Assembly (NCBI GenBank): GCA_017427265.1
Contig: JAFRTG010000030.1
Coordinates: 52,458 to 116,457 of the forward strand
Length of the DNA stretch: 64,000 bases
Direction: 5' to 3'
Source of the DNA: Oscillospiraceae bacterium
GTDB lineage: Bacteria > Bacillota > Clostridia > Oscillospirales > Ruminococcaceae
This document shows, piece after piece, positions 8,352 to 16,161 of this stretch. The notes beneath the pieces were generated by a model, which was not told the DNA's origin, did no database searches, and saw only the letters and a program-made list of their open reading frames with translations. Each line of letters begins with the position of its first letter. Within the stretch, counting starts at the first letter, position 1. Made by a program: the position numbers and the translations under genes.

Positions 8352-9260
8352 ATGTCAGAAGCACTGAAAAAATACATGATTCTGCTGATTTGCGCTGCAC
8401 TGCTCCCCGCGGCCGGATGCAGCCTGAAAAAATCCGATCCGGAAGGCAGCAAGCAGGATTCCGCTGCGGAAGAGAGCATTCAGATCATTGAAAGTCTGCC
8501 CGCCGAAACCGAAGCCGCCGTCACAAAGCCTGTTCCCGCTGAGCTGCAGCCGCTGCTTGATAAATACCCGATGTTCGGCGAATCCGAAGCCTTCAAGGGT
8601 GTTGAGGTCTATATGTGGCAGACGGCGAATGAGGGCATTCGCTGCGGCGCGCTCTACGGCACAAACCGCAGCAAATATCCGGAGGAGATCTATGCGCTGC
8701 GCTGGAACAGTGTCTCGGCCGATGAAATGAAAATGCTGCTGGAATACTATACTGAAACCATGGGCGCAGACGCAAACACCGTGGCCATCCTTCCCTGCCG
8801 GCAGATGAACGGCGATCCGGAAACAGACGCAGCCTTTACCGCGCAGGTACAGGAGCTCTTTTCAGATTATTCCGTCTTTTCTTTTATGGATCTGGAACTG
8901 GAGGAGCTGAAAAAGAAATATGGGGCTTATTTCCGGCTGAATCCCGGCGAAGGCATTTTGGTCTATGTCTGGCAAAACGCGGAGAATGCCTTCCACTGCT
9001 GCGCGCTGAATCCCTCGGACAATCATTATACGGATTGGTTTTCACGCGGCGCTTCGGTTGACGAAATGAAGCAGATTCTGGCTTATTACAGCACACAGGA
9101 GGCGCTTGCGGCAGCCGGCACAACCAAGCCGCCGGAGATCACCGTGGTTCCGTGCATCCAGCCTCTTTCCAGCTACCTCTACGAGATTGACGATGCTTAT
9201 ATCAGCAAGCTGGAGGAGCTGTTCCCGGAATATCCGGTGCAGCGGCCGGAATCAGATTGA
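8352..9260 (+). CDS. Lipoprotein with two tandem copies of an unknown domain
   Basis: The 302-residue protein begins with a signal peptide ending PAAGC, a lipobox-like site, so it is probably anchored outside the membrane. An acidic linker follows. Two domain copies (about 68-175 and 178-298) align over their length. EVYMWQTANEGIRCGAL matches LVYVWQNAENAFHCCAL, SADEMKMLLEYY matches SVDEMKQILAYY, and VAILPCRQ matches ITVVPCIQ. Each copy keeps two Cys at equivalent places. No known family was recognised. AAAGGAG lies about 11 bp before the ATG. It is probably the second gene of the AI-2E transporter operon. Confidence 0.75.
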   Translation: MSEALKKYMILLICAALLPAAGCSLKKSDPEGSKQDSAAEESIQIIESLPAETEAAVTKPVPAELQPLLDKYPMFGESEAFKGVEVYMWQTANEGIRCGALYGTNRSKYPEEIYALRWNSVSADEMKMLLEYYTETMGADANTVAILPCRQMNGDPETDAAFTAQVQELFSDYSVFSFMDLELEELKKKYGAYFRLNPGEGILVYVWQNAENAFHCCALNPSDNHYTDWFSRGASVDEMKQILAYYSTQEALAAAGTTKPPEITVVPCIQPLSSYLYEIDDAYISKLEELFPEYPVQRPESD

Positions 9261-9309
9261 GATTCCGGTGACTGACAGGCATTCCGTTCCGAACTGCATA
9301 AAAGAAAAA

Positions 9310-9345
9310 GGCCGCCTTCCGGAACCGGAAAGCGGCGCTTTTTTG
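9310..9345. terminator. Bidirectional terminator between the lipoprotein gene and rpsT
   Basis: An interrupted GCCGC-TTCCGG/CCGGAA-GCGGC hairpin is followed by TTTTTT on the + strand and flanked by A-rich sequence on the other side. The two genes converge here. Confidence 0.8.
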
Positions 9346-9364
9346 TAATGATTGTTTGACCCGA

Positions 9365-9637
9365 TCAGTTTGCCTTGTTCAGCAGCTTCATCAGCTGAGA
9401 CTTCTTTCTTGCGGCATTATTCTTGTGCAGAATGCCCTTTGCACAAGCCTGATCCACACGCTTGATTGCATAGGTGATGACTGCAACACGATCGGTGCCG
9501 CCGACATATGCCTTCTTGATAGCGGTCTTCAGTGCGGACTTGGTTGCCTTGTTGCGAGCAGCACGGATCTTGTTGGTCTTTGCTCTCTTTTCGGGTGTCG
9601 GGCGCTTCTTCGGCGCGGTATTCTTTGCAGCTGCCAT
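9365..9637 (-). CDS. rpsT: 30S ribosomal protein S20
   Basis: The 90-residue, highly basic protein starts MAAAKNTAPKKRPTPEKRAK and contains the S20 hallmark pattern (TKSALKTAIKKA, then a Lys-rich end with HKNNAARKKSQL). S20 binds 16S rRNA in the small subunit body. The start at 9637 has AAGGAG before it; the longer reading upstream has no support. It is transcribed alone from a consensus promoter about 150 bp upstream and converges on the lipoprotein gene. Confidence 0.97.
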   Translation of the reverse strand: MAAAKNTAPKKRPTPEKRAKTNKIRAARNKATKSALKTAIKKAYVGGTDRVAVITYAIKRVDQACAKGILHKNNAARKKSQLMKLLNKAN

Positions 9638-9789
9638 GATTTGGTACTCCTTTTCTTGTCTGCCAGTTTGCAGAATCTCTGAATAATTCCGGAAAAGCGG
9701 CATACAGTAAAAACAGAACGATTATGGCGGGATCATTCTGCAGACGCGGGTGGGGACCGCATACGTTACATGCTGCCAAACCAAATATT

Positions 9790-9818
9790 ATTATAGCAGG
9801 TTCAGCAAAAAAATGCAA
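9790..9818 (-). promoter_or_regulatory. Sigma-A promoter of rpsT
   Basis: On the minus strand TTGCAT (9813-9818) and TATAAT (9790-9795) are 17 bp apart. This leaves a leader of about 145 nt before rpsT, long enough for autoregulation. Confidence 0.8.
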
Positions 9819-9843
9819 TAGGGCAAAACGAGGAAAATCAGCC

Positions 9844-9872
9844 GCATTCCGCCTTTTGTTTCGGCGGAATGC
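9844..9872 (+). other. Perfect inverted repeat just upstream of gpr
   Basis: GCATTCCGCC (9844-9853) pairs perfectly with GGCGGAATGC (9863-9872) around a 9-nt loop and ends 18 bp before the gpr start. No T run follows on the + strand. It may be an operator, an mRNA hairpin, or a terminator remnant. Confidence 0.5.
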
Positions 9873-9890
9873 ACAACATCGGGGGAAGAT

Positions 9891-10760
9891 ATGCAGAAAC
9901 AGGGGCATTACAGCCGGACAGATCTTGCCGTAGAGCAGGCAGAGACGCTCCCGCCGGGGTCCGGCATCCGGATGCGGCACCGCGGAGAAGCGTTCCGCAC
10001 CACGGAAATCGAGATTGAATCGGACGCAGACGGCGCAGCAATCGGCAGAGGCAAAGGGCGTTATCTGACGCTGGAATCCGCCGATCTGCACCGCACGACG
10101 CCGCAGCTGCGGGCGCAGGTCACGGAGCTTGCAGACGAACTGCGCAGCTTTGTACCGCCGGGTGCAGTCCTCGTTGCGGGGCTCGGCAATGCGGACATTA
10201 CGCCGGATGCGCTCGGCCCTGCGACGGCGGGCTGCGTGCTCGCAACACGGCATCTGCGGCAGGAGCTGCGGAGCAACGAACCGGATACGGACTTTCTGCG
10301 GCAGCTGCGGCCGGTCAGCGTGCTCTCGAACGGCGTGCTCGGACAGAGCGGCATCGAGACTGCCGAGCTGATCGCGGCGCTCCGGCAGAACGTGCAGCCC
10401 GCCTGCGTCATCGCGGTGGATGCGCTCGCCTGCTCGGATCTCAGCCGGCTCGGCACCACCGTGCAGATCTCAGATGCGGGCATCCAGCCCGGCAGCGGCG
10501 TCCGGAACAGCCGTGCAGAACTAAGCCGCAGAACGCTCGGCATCCCGGTGATTGCGCTCGGCGTCCCGACGGTCGTCGATCTGCACACGGCGGTCACAGA
10601 AGCCGCGGGACAGGCCGCCGATCTTTCCCGTCTGCCGAATATGATGGTTACGCCGCGGAATATCGACCAGCTGCTGCATCATGCAGCGCGGCTGCTCGGT
10701 ACGGCGCTGAATCTGGCGCTGCATCCGCAGCTTTCGTTTGAAGATGCGGAAGCGCTTTGA
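9891..10760 (+). CDS. gpr: GPR endopeptidase (spore germination protease)
   Basis: This 289-residue protein matches the germination protease that cleaves small acid-soluble spore proteins when spores germinate. Recognisable features are the N-terminal RTDLAVE segment just before the usual propeptide cut region, GLGNADITPDALGP, and the VDALACSDLSRLGTTVQISDAGIQPGSGVRN core. It is shorter than Bacillus GPR (about 370 residues), as in many clostridial relatives. Its presence indicates that the organism sporulates or recently did. GGGGGAAG precedes the ATG. The next two genes (DUF421, DUF4363) follow closely in the same direction, and cotranscription in the forespore is plausible. Confidence 0.93.
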   Translation: MQKQGHYSRTDLAVEQAETLPPGSGIRMRHRGEAFRTTEIEIESDADGAAIGRGKGRYLTLESADLHRTTPQLRAQVTELADELRSFVPPGAVLVAGLGNADITPDALGPATAGCVLATRHLRQELRSNEPDTDFLRQLRPVSVLSNGVLGQSGIETAELIAALRQNVQPACVIAVDALACSDLSRLGTTVQISDAGIQPGSGVRNSRAELSRRTLGIPVIALGVPTVVDLHTAVTEAAGQAADLSRLPNMMVTPRNIDQLLHHAARLLGTALNLALHPQLSFEDAEAL

Positions 10761-10790
10761 ACACGATGCTTCCGGAAGGGGGGACGGCCT

Positions 10791-11468
10791 GTGCTCATGA
10801 TTTTTATGCGTGTTCTGATTATTTATCCGATTGTCGTGTTCGGCATCCGGCTGATGGGAAAGCGGCAGATCGGCGAGCTGCAGCCGACGGAGCTGGCCGT
10901 TACGCTGCTGATTTCCAACATTGCGACACTGCCGCTTGAGGACCAGAATCTGCCGGTGCTGACCGGTGTACTCCCGATGCTGATGCTGATTGCCTTTGAG
11001 GTGCTGCTTTCATTCGGGGTGCTCCGGAGCCGGAAGCTGCGGCATATGCTGGCGGGTGCGCCGCAGACGGTCATCCGCAGCGGAAAGATCGACCAGAAGG
11101 TGATGCGGGCGCTGCGCTTTACGCTCGATGACCTGATGACATCCCTGCGCAGCAGCGGCGTTTTCGATATCGCGGAGGTGCAGACGGCCATCGTCGAAAC
11201 AAACGGTACGGTCTCTGTCCGGCAGAAGGCGCCTGAGCGAACCGTCACCTGTGCCGATATGCAGCTGCATAAGACGGATGACGAACCGCCGGAGGTGCTG
11301 ATTGCTGACGGCTGCATCAGCGCAGCAGGGATGCAGGCAGCAGGCTGGACGGAACAGCGGCTGAACGGCGTTCTGCGGCAGAAGCAGCTGCAGCCGGCGG
11401 ACATCTATCTGCTGACCGCAGACAGCAGCGGCCTGCGCACGCTGATCCGGAAGGAGGCAGACGCATGA
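10791..11468 (+). CDS. DUF421 (YetF-type) membrane protein
   Basis: This 225-residue protein has three N-terminal membrane helices (about 5-20, 38-50 and 60-78), with the family signature MGKRQIGELQPTELAVTLLISN between the first two. A soluble domain follows (about 85-225) with the LDDLMTSLRSSGVFD motif. DUF421 proteins are common in spore formers and several are linked to spore or membrane functions; the molecular role is unknown. The GTG at 10791 was taken as start because AAGGGGGG lies 7 bp upstream; the ATG two codons later is the alternative. Its end overlaps the DUF4363 gene by 4 bp. Confidence 0.88.
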   Translation: MLMIFMRVLIIYPIVVFGIRLMGKRQIGELQPTELAVTLLISNIATLPLEDQNLPVLTGVLPMLMLIAFEVLLSFGVLRSRKLRHMLAGAPQTVIRSGKIDQKVMRALRFTLDDLMTSLRSSGVFDIAEVQTAIVETNGTVSVRQKAPERTVTCADMQLHKTDDEPPEVLIADGCISAAGMQAAGWTEQRLNGVLRQKQLQPADIYLLTADSSGLRTLIRKEADA

Positions 11469-11833
11469 ACAAACGCTTTCTGACAGCACTCTGCCTGCTC
11501 GGCATCGTGCTCATGCTGATTGTGTTCTCGACCGTGACGGTCTGCAGCGGATGTGATGCGGTGCTAAGCCGTACCGACGCGCTTTGCAGCATCCCGGAAG
11601 GCGCGCCGGCAGACCGCACCGCGGCAGAGCTTTCCGCGCTGCAGGAGGTCTGGCGCCGCAGCAGAGGAAGGCTGCAGTTTTTTGTGCCGAATCAGCAGCT
11701 GAACGAGATCAACCGGGAAATATGCCGGCTCCCCGCGCTGCTGGATTCCGGCTGTGACGAGCTCCGCGCAGAGCTTTCTGCCGTCCGTGCCGATCTGGCG
11801 CGTATTCGTGAGCAGGCGCGCTCCCTGTTCTGA
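11465..11833 (+). CDS. DUF4363 family protein
   Basis: The 122-residue protein has one N-terminal membrane anchor (about 7-28) and a helical, Arg- and Glu-rich exterior domain. It overlaps the upstream DUF421 gene by ATGA, and this DUF421-DUF4363 pairing is typical of clostridial spore formers. The two products probably act together in the membrane. No catalytic residues are visible. Confidence 0.75.
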   Translation: MNKRFLTALCLLGIVLMLIVFSTVTVCSGCDAVLSRTDALCSIPEGAPADRTAAELSALQEVWRRSRGRLQFFVPNQQLNEINREICRLPALLDSGCDELRAELSAVRADLARIREQARSLF

Positions 11834-11933
11834 TTATGTTATCATTTTGCCTAAATTCCGCCGCAATCTGCGCATTTGAACGGTCATCTCACCCCATCTT
11901 CCGTATTTTTCCAGATTTATCGGCTGAAACCGC

Positions 11934-11962
11934 TTGACATTCCTGTCGGTTTCCGGTATAAT
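11934..11962 (+). promoter_or_regulatory. Sigma-A promoter of pckG
   Basis: A full-consensus TTGACA (11934-11939) and TATAAT (11957-11962) lie 17 bp apart, 64 bp before the start codon. Confidence 0.88.
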
Positions 11963-12025
11963 GTTATATAGGAAAAATTGGGCTTTGCCCGGTTGGTTTC
12001 CAAAATGTATTAGGAGGTCTGCATT

Positions 12026-13861
12026 ATGTCTCTGACAAAGAATCCCAATGTCAACCAGTGGGTCGATGAAATGATCGCACTGTGCAAGCCGGAAAAGGTC
12101 GTCTGGATTGACGGTTCCAAGGAGCAGCTGGATCAGCTGACCGCGGAAGTCACCGCTCTGCCGGACGGTCATCCCGATAAGCTCTATCACATGAACGAGG
12201 AGAAATTCCCCGGCTGTCTCTATCACCGTACCCGTCCGAACGACGTTGCCCGTGTCGAGGACAGAACCTTTATCTGCTCCCGCAAGCAGGAAGATGCCGG
12301 TCCGACCAACAACTGGATGGATCCGAAGGAAATGTACGCTAAGCTCACCCCGCTCTATGACGGCGTGATGAAGGGCAGAACCATGTATGTCATTCCGTAC
12401 AGCATGGGCCCGATCGGCTCCCCGCTCGCAAAGGTCGGCGTGGAGGTCACTGACTCCATCTATGTTGTTCTGAACATGAACATCATGACCCGTATGGGCA
12501 CGCAGGCTTTCGAGAACCTCGGCGATGTCTCCAACGATTTCGTCCGCGGCCTGCACTCCAAGGCAGATGTCAATCCGGATGAGCGCTACATCGTGCAGTT
12601 CCCGGAGGACAATGCAATCTGGTCGATTAACTCTGCATACGGCGGAAATGTTCTGCTCGGCAAGAAGTGCTTCGCTCTGCGTATCGCTTCCTATCAGGCA
12701 AAGAACGAGGGCTGGATGGCTGAGCACATGCTCATCCTCGGCCTGCAGAAGCCGGACGGCGATACCAAGTACATCTGTGCAGCATTCCCGTCTGCATGCG
12801 GCAAGACCAACCTCGCAATGCTGATTCCGCCGGAAGGCTACAAGAAGGCAGGCTACAAGGTCTTTACCGTCGGTGACGACATCGCATGGCTGAAGCCCGG
12901 TCCGGACGGCAGACTCTATGCCATCAACCCGGAAAACGGCTTCTTCGGCGTTGCACCCGGCACCAACGAAAAGTCCAACTTCAACGCACTGGCTTCCACC
13001 AAGAAGAACGCAATCTTCACCAATGTTGCAATCGACAACTCCGACAATACCCCGTGGTGGGAATCCCTCACCAAGGAGCCGCCGGTCGATGCAACCGAGT
13101 GGAAGGGCGCAAAGGTCAACGGACCGGAGTACTGCGCACAGCTTGACGCAAACGGCAAGCATCTCACGCTGGCTCATCCGAACAGCCGCTTCACGGCTCC
13201 GGCTGAGAACTGCCCGTGCATCAGCCCTGAGTTCAACAATCCGCAGGGCGTGCCGATTTCTGCAATCATCTTCGGCGGCAGACGTGCTTCCACCACGCCG
13301 CTCGTTTATCAGTCCTTCGACTGGACACACGGCACCTACATGGGCTCCGCTGTTTCCTCTGAGACGACTGCTGCTGCAACCGGCGCTGTCGGCGTGCTCC
13401 GTCACGACCCGATGGCTATGAAGCCGTTCATCGGCTACAATGTCGGTGACTACTGGGCACACTGGCTCGAAATGGGCAAGGTGCTCGGTGACAAGGCTCC
13501 GAAGATCTTCAACGTCAACTGGTTCAAGAAGGACGCTGAGGGTCACTTCATGTGGCCGGGCTTCGGCGACAACATGAGAGTCCTCGACTGGATCATCAAG
13601 CGCTGCGAAGGCACTGTGGATGCAAATGAGACCGCAATCGGCTATCTGCCGAAGCCGGAGGATATCAACATCGCAGGCCTTGAGGGCGAAGTTGATGCAG
13701 ACAAGATGAAGGAGCTCCTCGCTGTCGATCCGGATCTGTGGAAGAAGGAGATCGTCGAGATGCGGAGATATTATAACGATGATATCAAGGCAAAGGGCGG
13801 CAAGATTCCGCAGGAGCTTTACGATGTGCTCGACAAGATTGAGGCAAACCTCAACAAATAA
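12026..13861 (+). CDS. pckG: Phosphoenolpyruvate carboxykinase (GTP)
   Basis: This 611-residue enzyme interconverts oxaloacetate and phosphoenolpyruvate with GTP/GDP. In an anaerobic fibre degrader it probably runs in the carboxylating direction towards succinate. The kinase P-loop (FPSACGKTNLAML, about 253-265) and the metal-binding segment FTVGDDIAWL match the GTP class. Length also fits that class; ATP-type enzymes are about 540 residues. AGGAGG precedes the ATG. Codon use is strongly biased and the promoter is near perfect, both signs of high expression. It is monocistronic. Confidence 0.95.
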   Translation: MSLTKNPNVNQWVDEMIALCKPEKVVWIDGSKEQLDQLTAEVTALPDGHPDKLYHMNEEKFPGCLYHRTRPNDVARVEDRTFICSRKQEDAGPTNNWMDPKEMYAKLTPLYDGVMKGRTMYVIPYSMGPIGSPLAKVGVEVTDSIYVVLNMNIMTRMGTQAFENLGDVSNDFVRGLHSKADVNPDERYIVQFPEDNAIWSINSAYGGNVLLGKKCFALRIASYQAKNEGWMAEHMLILGLQKPDGDTKYICAAFPSACGKTNLAMLIPPEGYKKAGYKVFTVGDDIAWLKPGPDGRLYAINPENGFFGVAPGTNEKSNFNALASTKKNAIFTNVAIDNSDNTPWWESLTKEPPVDATEWKGAKVNGPEYCAQLDANGKHLTLAHPNSRFTAPAENCPCISPEFNNPQGVPISAIIFGGRRASTTPLVYQSFDWTHGTYMGSAVSSETTAAATGAVGVLRHDPMAMKPFIGYNVGDYWAHWLEMGKVLGDKAPKIFNVNWFKKDAEGHFMWPGFGDNMRVLDWIIKRCEGTVDANETAIGYLPKPEDINIAGLEGEVDADKMKELLAVDPDLWKKEIVEMRRYYNDDIKAKGGKIPQELYDVLDKIEANLNK

Positions 13862-13887
13862 TCCCGTATATAATCCTGTATAACAGG

Positions 13888-13930
13888 CAGCCCGGAAGCG
13901 GTTCAAACCGCCTCCGGGCTGTGTTTCTTC
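13888..13930 (+). terminator. Intrinsic terminator of pckG
   Basis: CAGCCCGGA-GCGGTT pairs with ACCGC-TCCGGGCTG and is followed by TGTTTCTT. Confidence 0.8.
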
Positions 13931-13931
13931 T

Positions 13932-14091
13932 GCGCAGAAAGCTATGCGGCGACTTCGTCGGCGCTGCGCTTTCTGCGCGGTGCGTCTGACGAAGGGGGAG
14001 TTTCGCTCACTGCGGTGAGCGATGAGGGCGCTGCCTTACATGAAGGAGTAGCCTCCTTCATGTTGGACCCCGCAAGCCTTTGTAAAGGCTT
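13932..14091. repeat. Cluster of four perfect hairpins in a gene-free stretch
   Basis: The 332-bp gap between pckG and recQ contains four consecutive perfect inverted repeats. They are GCGCAGAAAGC (13932-13942 with 13968-13978), TCGCTCAC (14003-14010 with 14015-14022), CATGAAGGAG (14039-14048 with 14053-14062) and AAGCCTT (14074-14080 with 14085-14091). No convincing gene is present. The modular arrangement resembles a dispersed palindromic intergenic element. Confidence 0.6.
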
Positions 14092-14193
14092 GACCGAAAC
14101 TTTAATTTTGGGGCGATGTTTTGTCTTTGCGGCGAGCTTTAGCATTGGGAGAGGTTACGTTACAAAAGCCGCGAACAGCGGCGTGAATTTGTT

Positions 14194-16086
14194 TCATTGG
14201 GCGGCTTGGCTGCCGTTGCCCGAAGGGAAATGCCCGCGGGGGCTCCCCGCCGAAGCCGCATATTCCTCCAGCGCTGCAAGGAAGGCCTCGCCGTATTTGT
14301 CCATCTTATATTTTCCGACGCCGGAGATCGCAAGCATCTCCTCCTCATTGGAAGGCCGCTTGCTGCACATATCGCGCAAAGTCGCGTCTGAAAAAATAAT
14401 ATACGCCGGAACAAACTCCCGCGCCGCCAGCTTTTCCCGGACATGCCGGAGCGCCTGAAACAGCTCCTCGTCCACGCCGTAATCCGGCAGTGCCGCAAGC
14501 CGCCGCTCCCGCTGCGTCTGCTTCAGATCGCGCTGCGGCAGAGCCATCTGCACGGTCTCCTGTCCCCGCAGAACCGCATTTGCCTTCGGCGTCAGAGAAA
14601 GCGTCGCATACTGCCCGGTATCCGTGATGAGATACCCGCGGGAAATCAGAATGCTGACCATGTGCTCCAGATGCATCCGCGAAACGTCCGCGAGCAGCCC
14701 GTAGGTCGAAAGCGTCTGATACCCCGCCTCCTTCAGCTGCTTTGTGTCCTTGCCCTGCAAAATATCACAAAGCATTTTGGAGCCGCAGTGCCGTCCGCGC
14801 TGCCCGACGCGATACACGCAGGAAAGAATTTTCTGCGCCGGAACCGTCGCGTCAACCGTCTCCGTCTCAGCGAGACAGCAGCCACAGTTTCCGCAGTAGG
14901 TAGGCGCTTTTTCTCCGAAATAGCCGAGAATAAAATGCCGCAGACAATCTGTCAGATTACAGTACTGCACCATTTTATGCAGACGGTCAAAATCCTTCTG
15001 CCGGACGTTTTTCCGCGCCTCCTCGCTCAGCATCTCGTTCTCCGAATCGGAATTCTCGATCAGAAACGTATTTGTGCGGATATCCTGCGGGCTGTAAAGC
15101 AGAATGCACTCCGCCGGCATTCCGTCTCTGCCGGCGCGCCCCGCTTCCTGATAATACGCCTCCATGCTTTTCGGCATATTATAATGCACGACAAAAGAAA
15201 CATTGGATTTGTCAATGCCCATGCCGAATGCATTCGTCGCAACGATGATTTCCGCGTCATCATGGAGAAAAGCCTCCTGCGCACGGGTGCGTGCCTCAGC
15301 GCTCAGACCCGCGTGATAGCGTTCGGCGCGGAAGCCGTCGGCGCAGAGCTTGGAGCAGACCTCATCGGTCAGGCGGCGGGAGATGCAGTAGACGATGCCG
15401 CTTTTGCCGCGGTTGCGCTTCAGGATCCGCAGCAGTGCGTCATAGCGCTTGGACGGCCGCTCGACAATCCAGCGCAGATTCTTCCGGTCAAAGCCGGTCA
15501 CGAGCTCCAGCGGCTGCCGCAGCCCCAGCAGATGCCGGATATCATCGCGGACAGTCTGCGTTGCCGTCGCGGTAAAGGCCGCAACGACCGGCCTGCGCGG
15601 CAGCTCTGCGAGAAATTCCGTAATTTGCAGATAGCTCGGACGGAAATCCTGCCCCCACTGCGAGAGACAGTGTGCCTCATCCACCGCGACCATCGCCACG
15701 GCGACCGAATCCGTCAGCGAGAGAAACGCATCGGTCAGCAGGCGCTCCGGAGCCGCATAGAGCAAGCGGATTTCACCGCTGCGCACAGCGTCGAGTGTCC
15801 GGAAATAGGCCTCCTGCCCCAGATTGCTGTGCAGACAGGCCGCGGGAATGCCCGCCTCCCGGAGTACGGCAACCTGATCCTGCATCAGCGAGATCAGCGG
15901 CGAAACGACCACGGTGATGCCGGTCATCAGCATGGCCGGAACCTGATAGCAGATGGATTTTCCTGCGCCGGTCGGCATGATGCCGAGGACATCCCCGCCG
16001 GAAAGAATCTGCCGGATCAGCTCCTCCTGTCCGTCGCGGAAGCGGTCATAGCCAAAGAATTCTTTGAGTACGGATTGAGGTGTCAT
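14194..16086 (-). CDS. recQ: ATP-dependent DNA helicase RecQ
   Basis: The 630-residue protein is a 3'-5' DNA helicase for recombination and repair. The helicase core shows GIMPTGAGKS (Walker A), DEAH in VAVDEAHCLSQWGQDFRPSY, and HAGLSAEAR, ATNAFGMGIDK and EAGRAGRDG in the second lobe. A four-Cys zinc site follows (near residue 365 and the CGNCGCC region near 385), then a winged-helix RQC domain. A C-terminal HRDC domain (about 530-605) ends at a short Gly/Ser tail. The ATG at 16086 was chosen; AAAGGAAG lies slightly far upstream, and a TTG four codons earlier abuts that site. Confidence 0.95.
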   Translation of the reverse strand: MTPQSVLKEFFGYDRFRDGQEELIRQILSGGDVLGIMPTGAGKSICYQVPAMLMTGITVVVSPLISLMQDQVAVLREAGIPAACLHSNLGQEAYFRTLDAVRSGEIRLLYAAPERLLTDAFLSLTDSVAVAMVAVDEAHCLSQWGQDFRPSYLQITEFLAELPRRPVVAAFTATATQTVRDDIRHLLGLRQPLELVTGFDRKNLRWIVERPSKRYDALLRILKRNRGKSGIVYCISRRLTDEVCSKLCADGFRAERYHAGLSAEARTRAQEAFLHDDAEIIVATNAFGMGIDKSNVSFVVHYNMPKSMEAYYQEAGRAGRDGMPAECILLYSPQDIRTNTFLIENSDSENEMLSEEARKNVRQKDFDRLHKMVQYCNLTDCLRHFILGYFGEKAPTYCGNCGCCLAETETVDATVPAQKILSCVYRVGQRGRHCGSKMLCDILQGKDTKQLKEAGYQTLSTYGLLADVSRMHLEHMVSILISRGYLITDTGQYATLSLTPKANAVLRGQETVQMALPQRDLKQTQRERRLAALPDYGVDEELFQALRHVREKLAAREFVPAYIIFSDATLRDMCSKRPSNEEEMLAISGVGKYKMDKYGEAFLAALEEYAASAGSPRGHFPSGNGSQAAQ

Positions 16087-16117
16087 AAGTGTTTGCAACT
16101 TCCTTTTTCAAGCATGA

Positions 16118-16155
16118 CAAAATCGCCTGCATCAGCACTGTGCAGGCGATTTTTA
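16118..16155 (-). terminator. Intrinsic terminator of the dockerin CHAP-like gene
   Basis: A 12-bp stem (AAATCGCCTGCA with TGCAGGCGATTT) around a short loop, followed by TTTTG on the minus strand, separates the CHAP-like gene from recQ. Confidence 0.8.
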
Positions 16156-16161
16156 TATCAT

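Noticed and set aside
11834-13906. A 690-codon open frame on the minus strand
   Set aside because: It is antisense to pckG, whose domains and start are clear, and it shows no recognisable motif.
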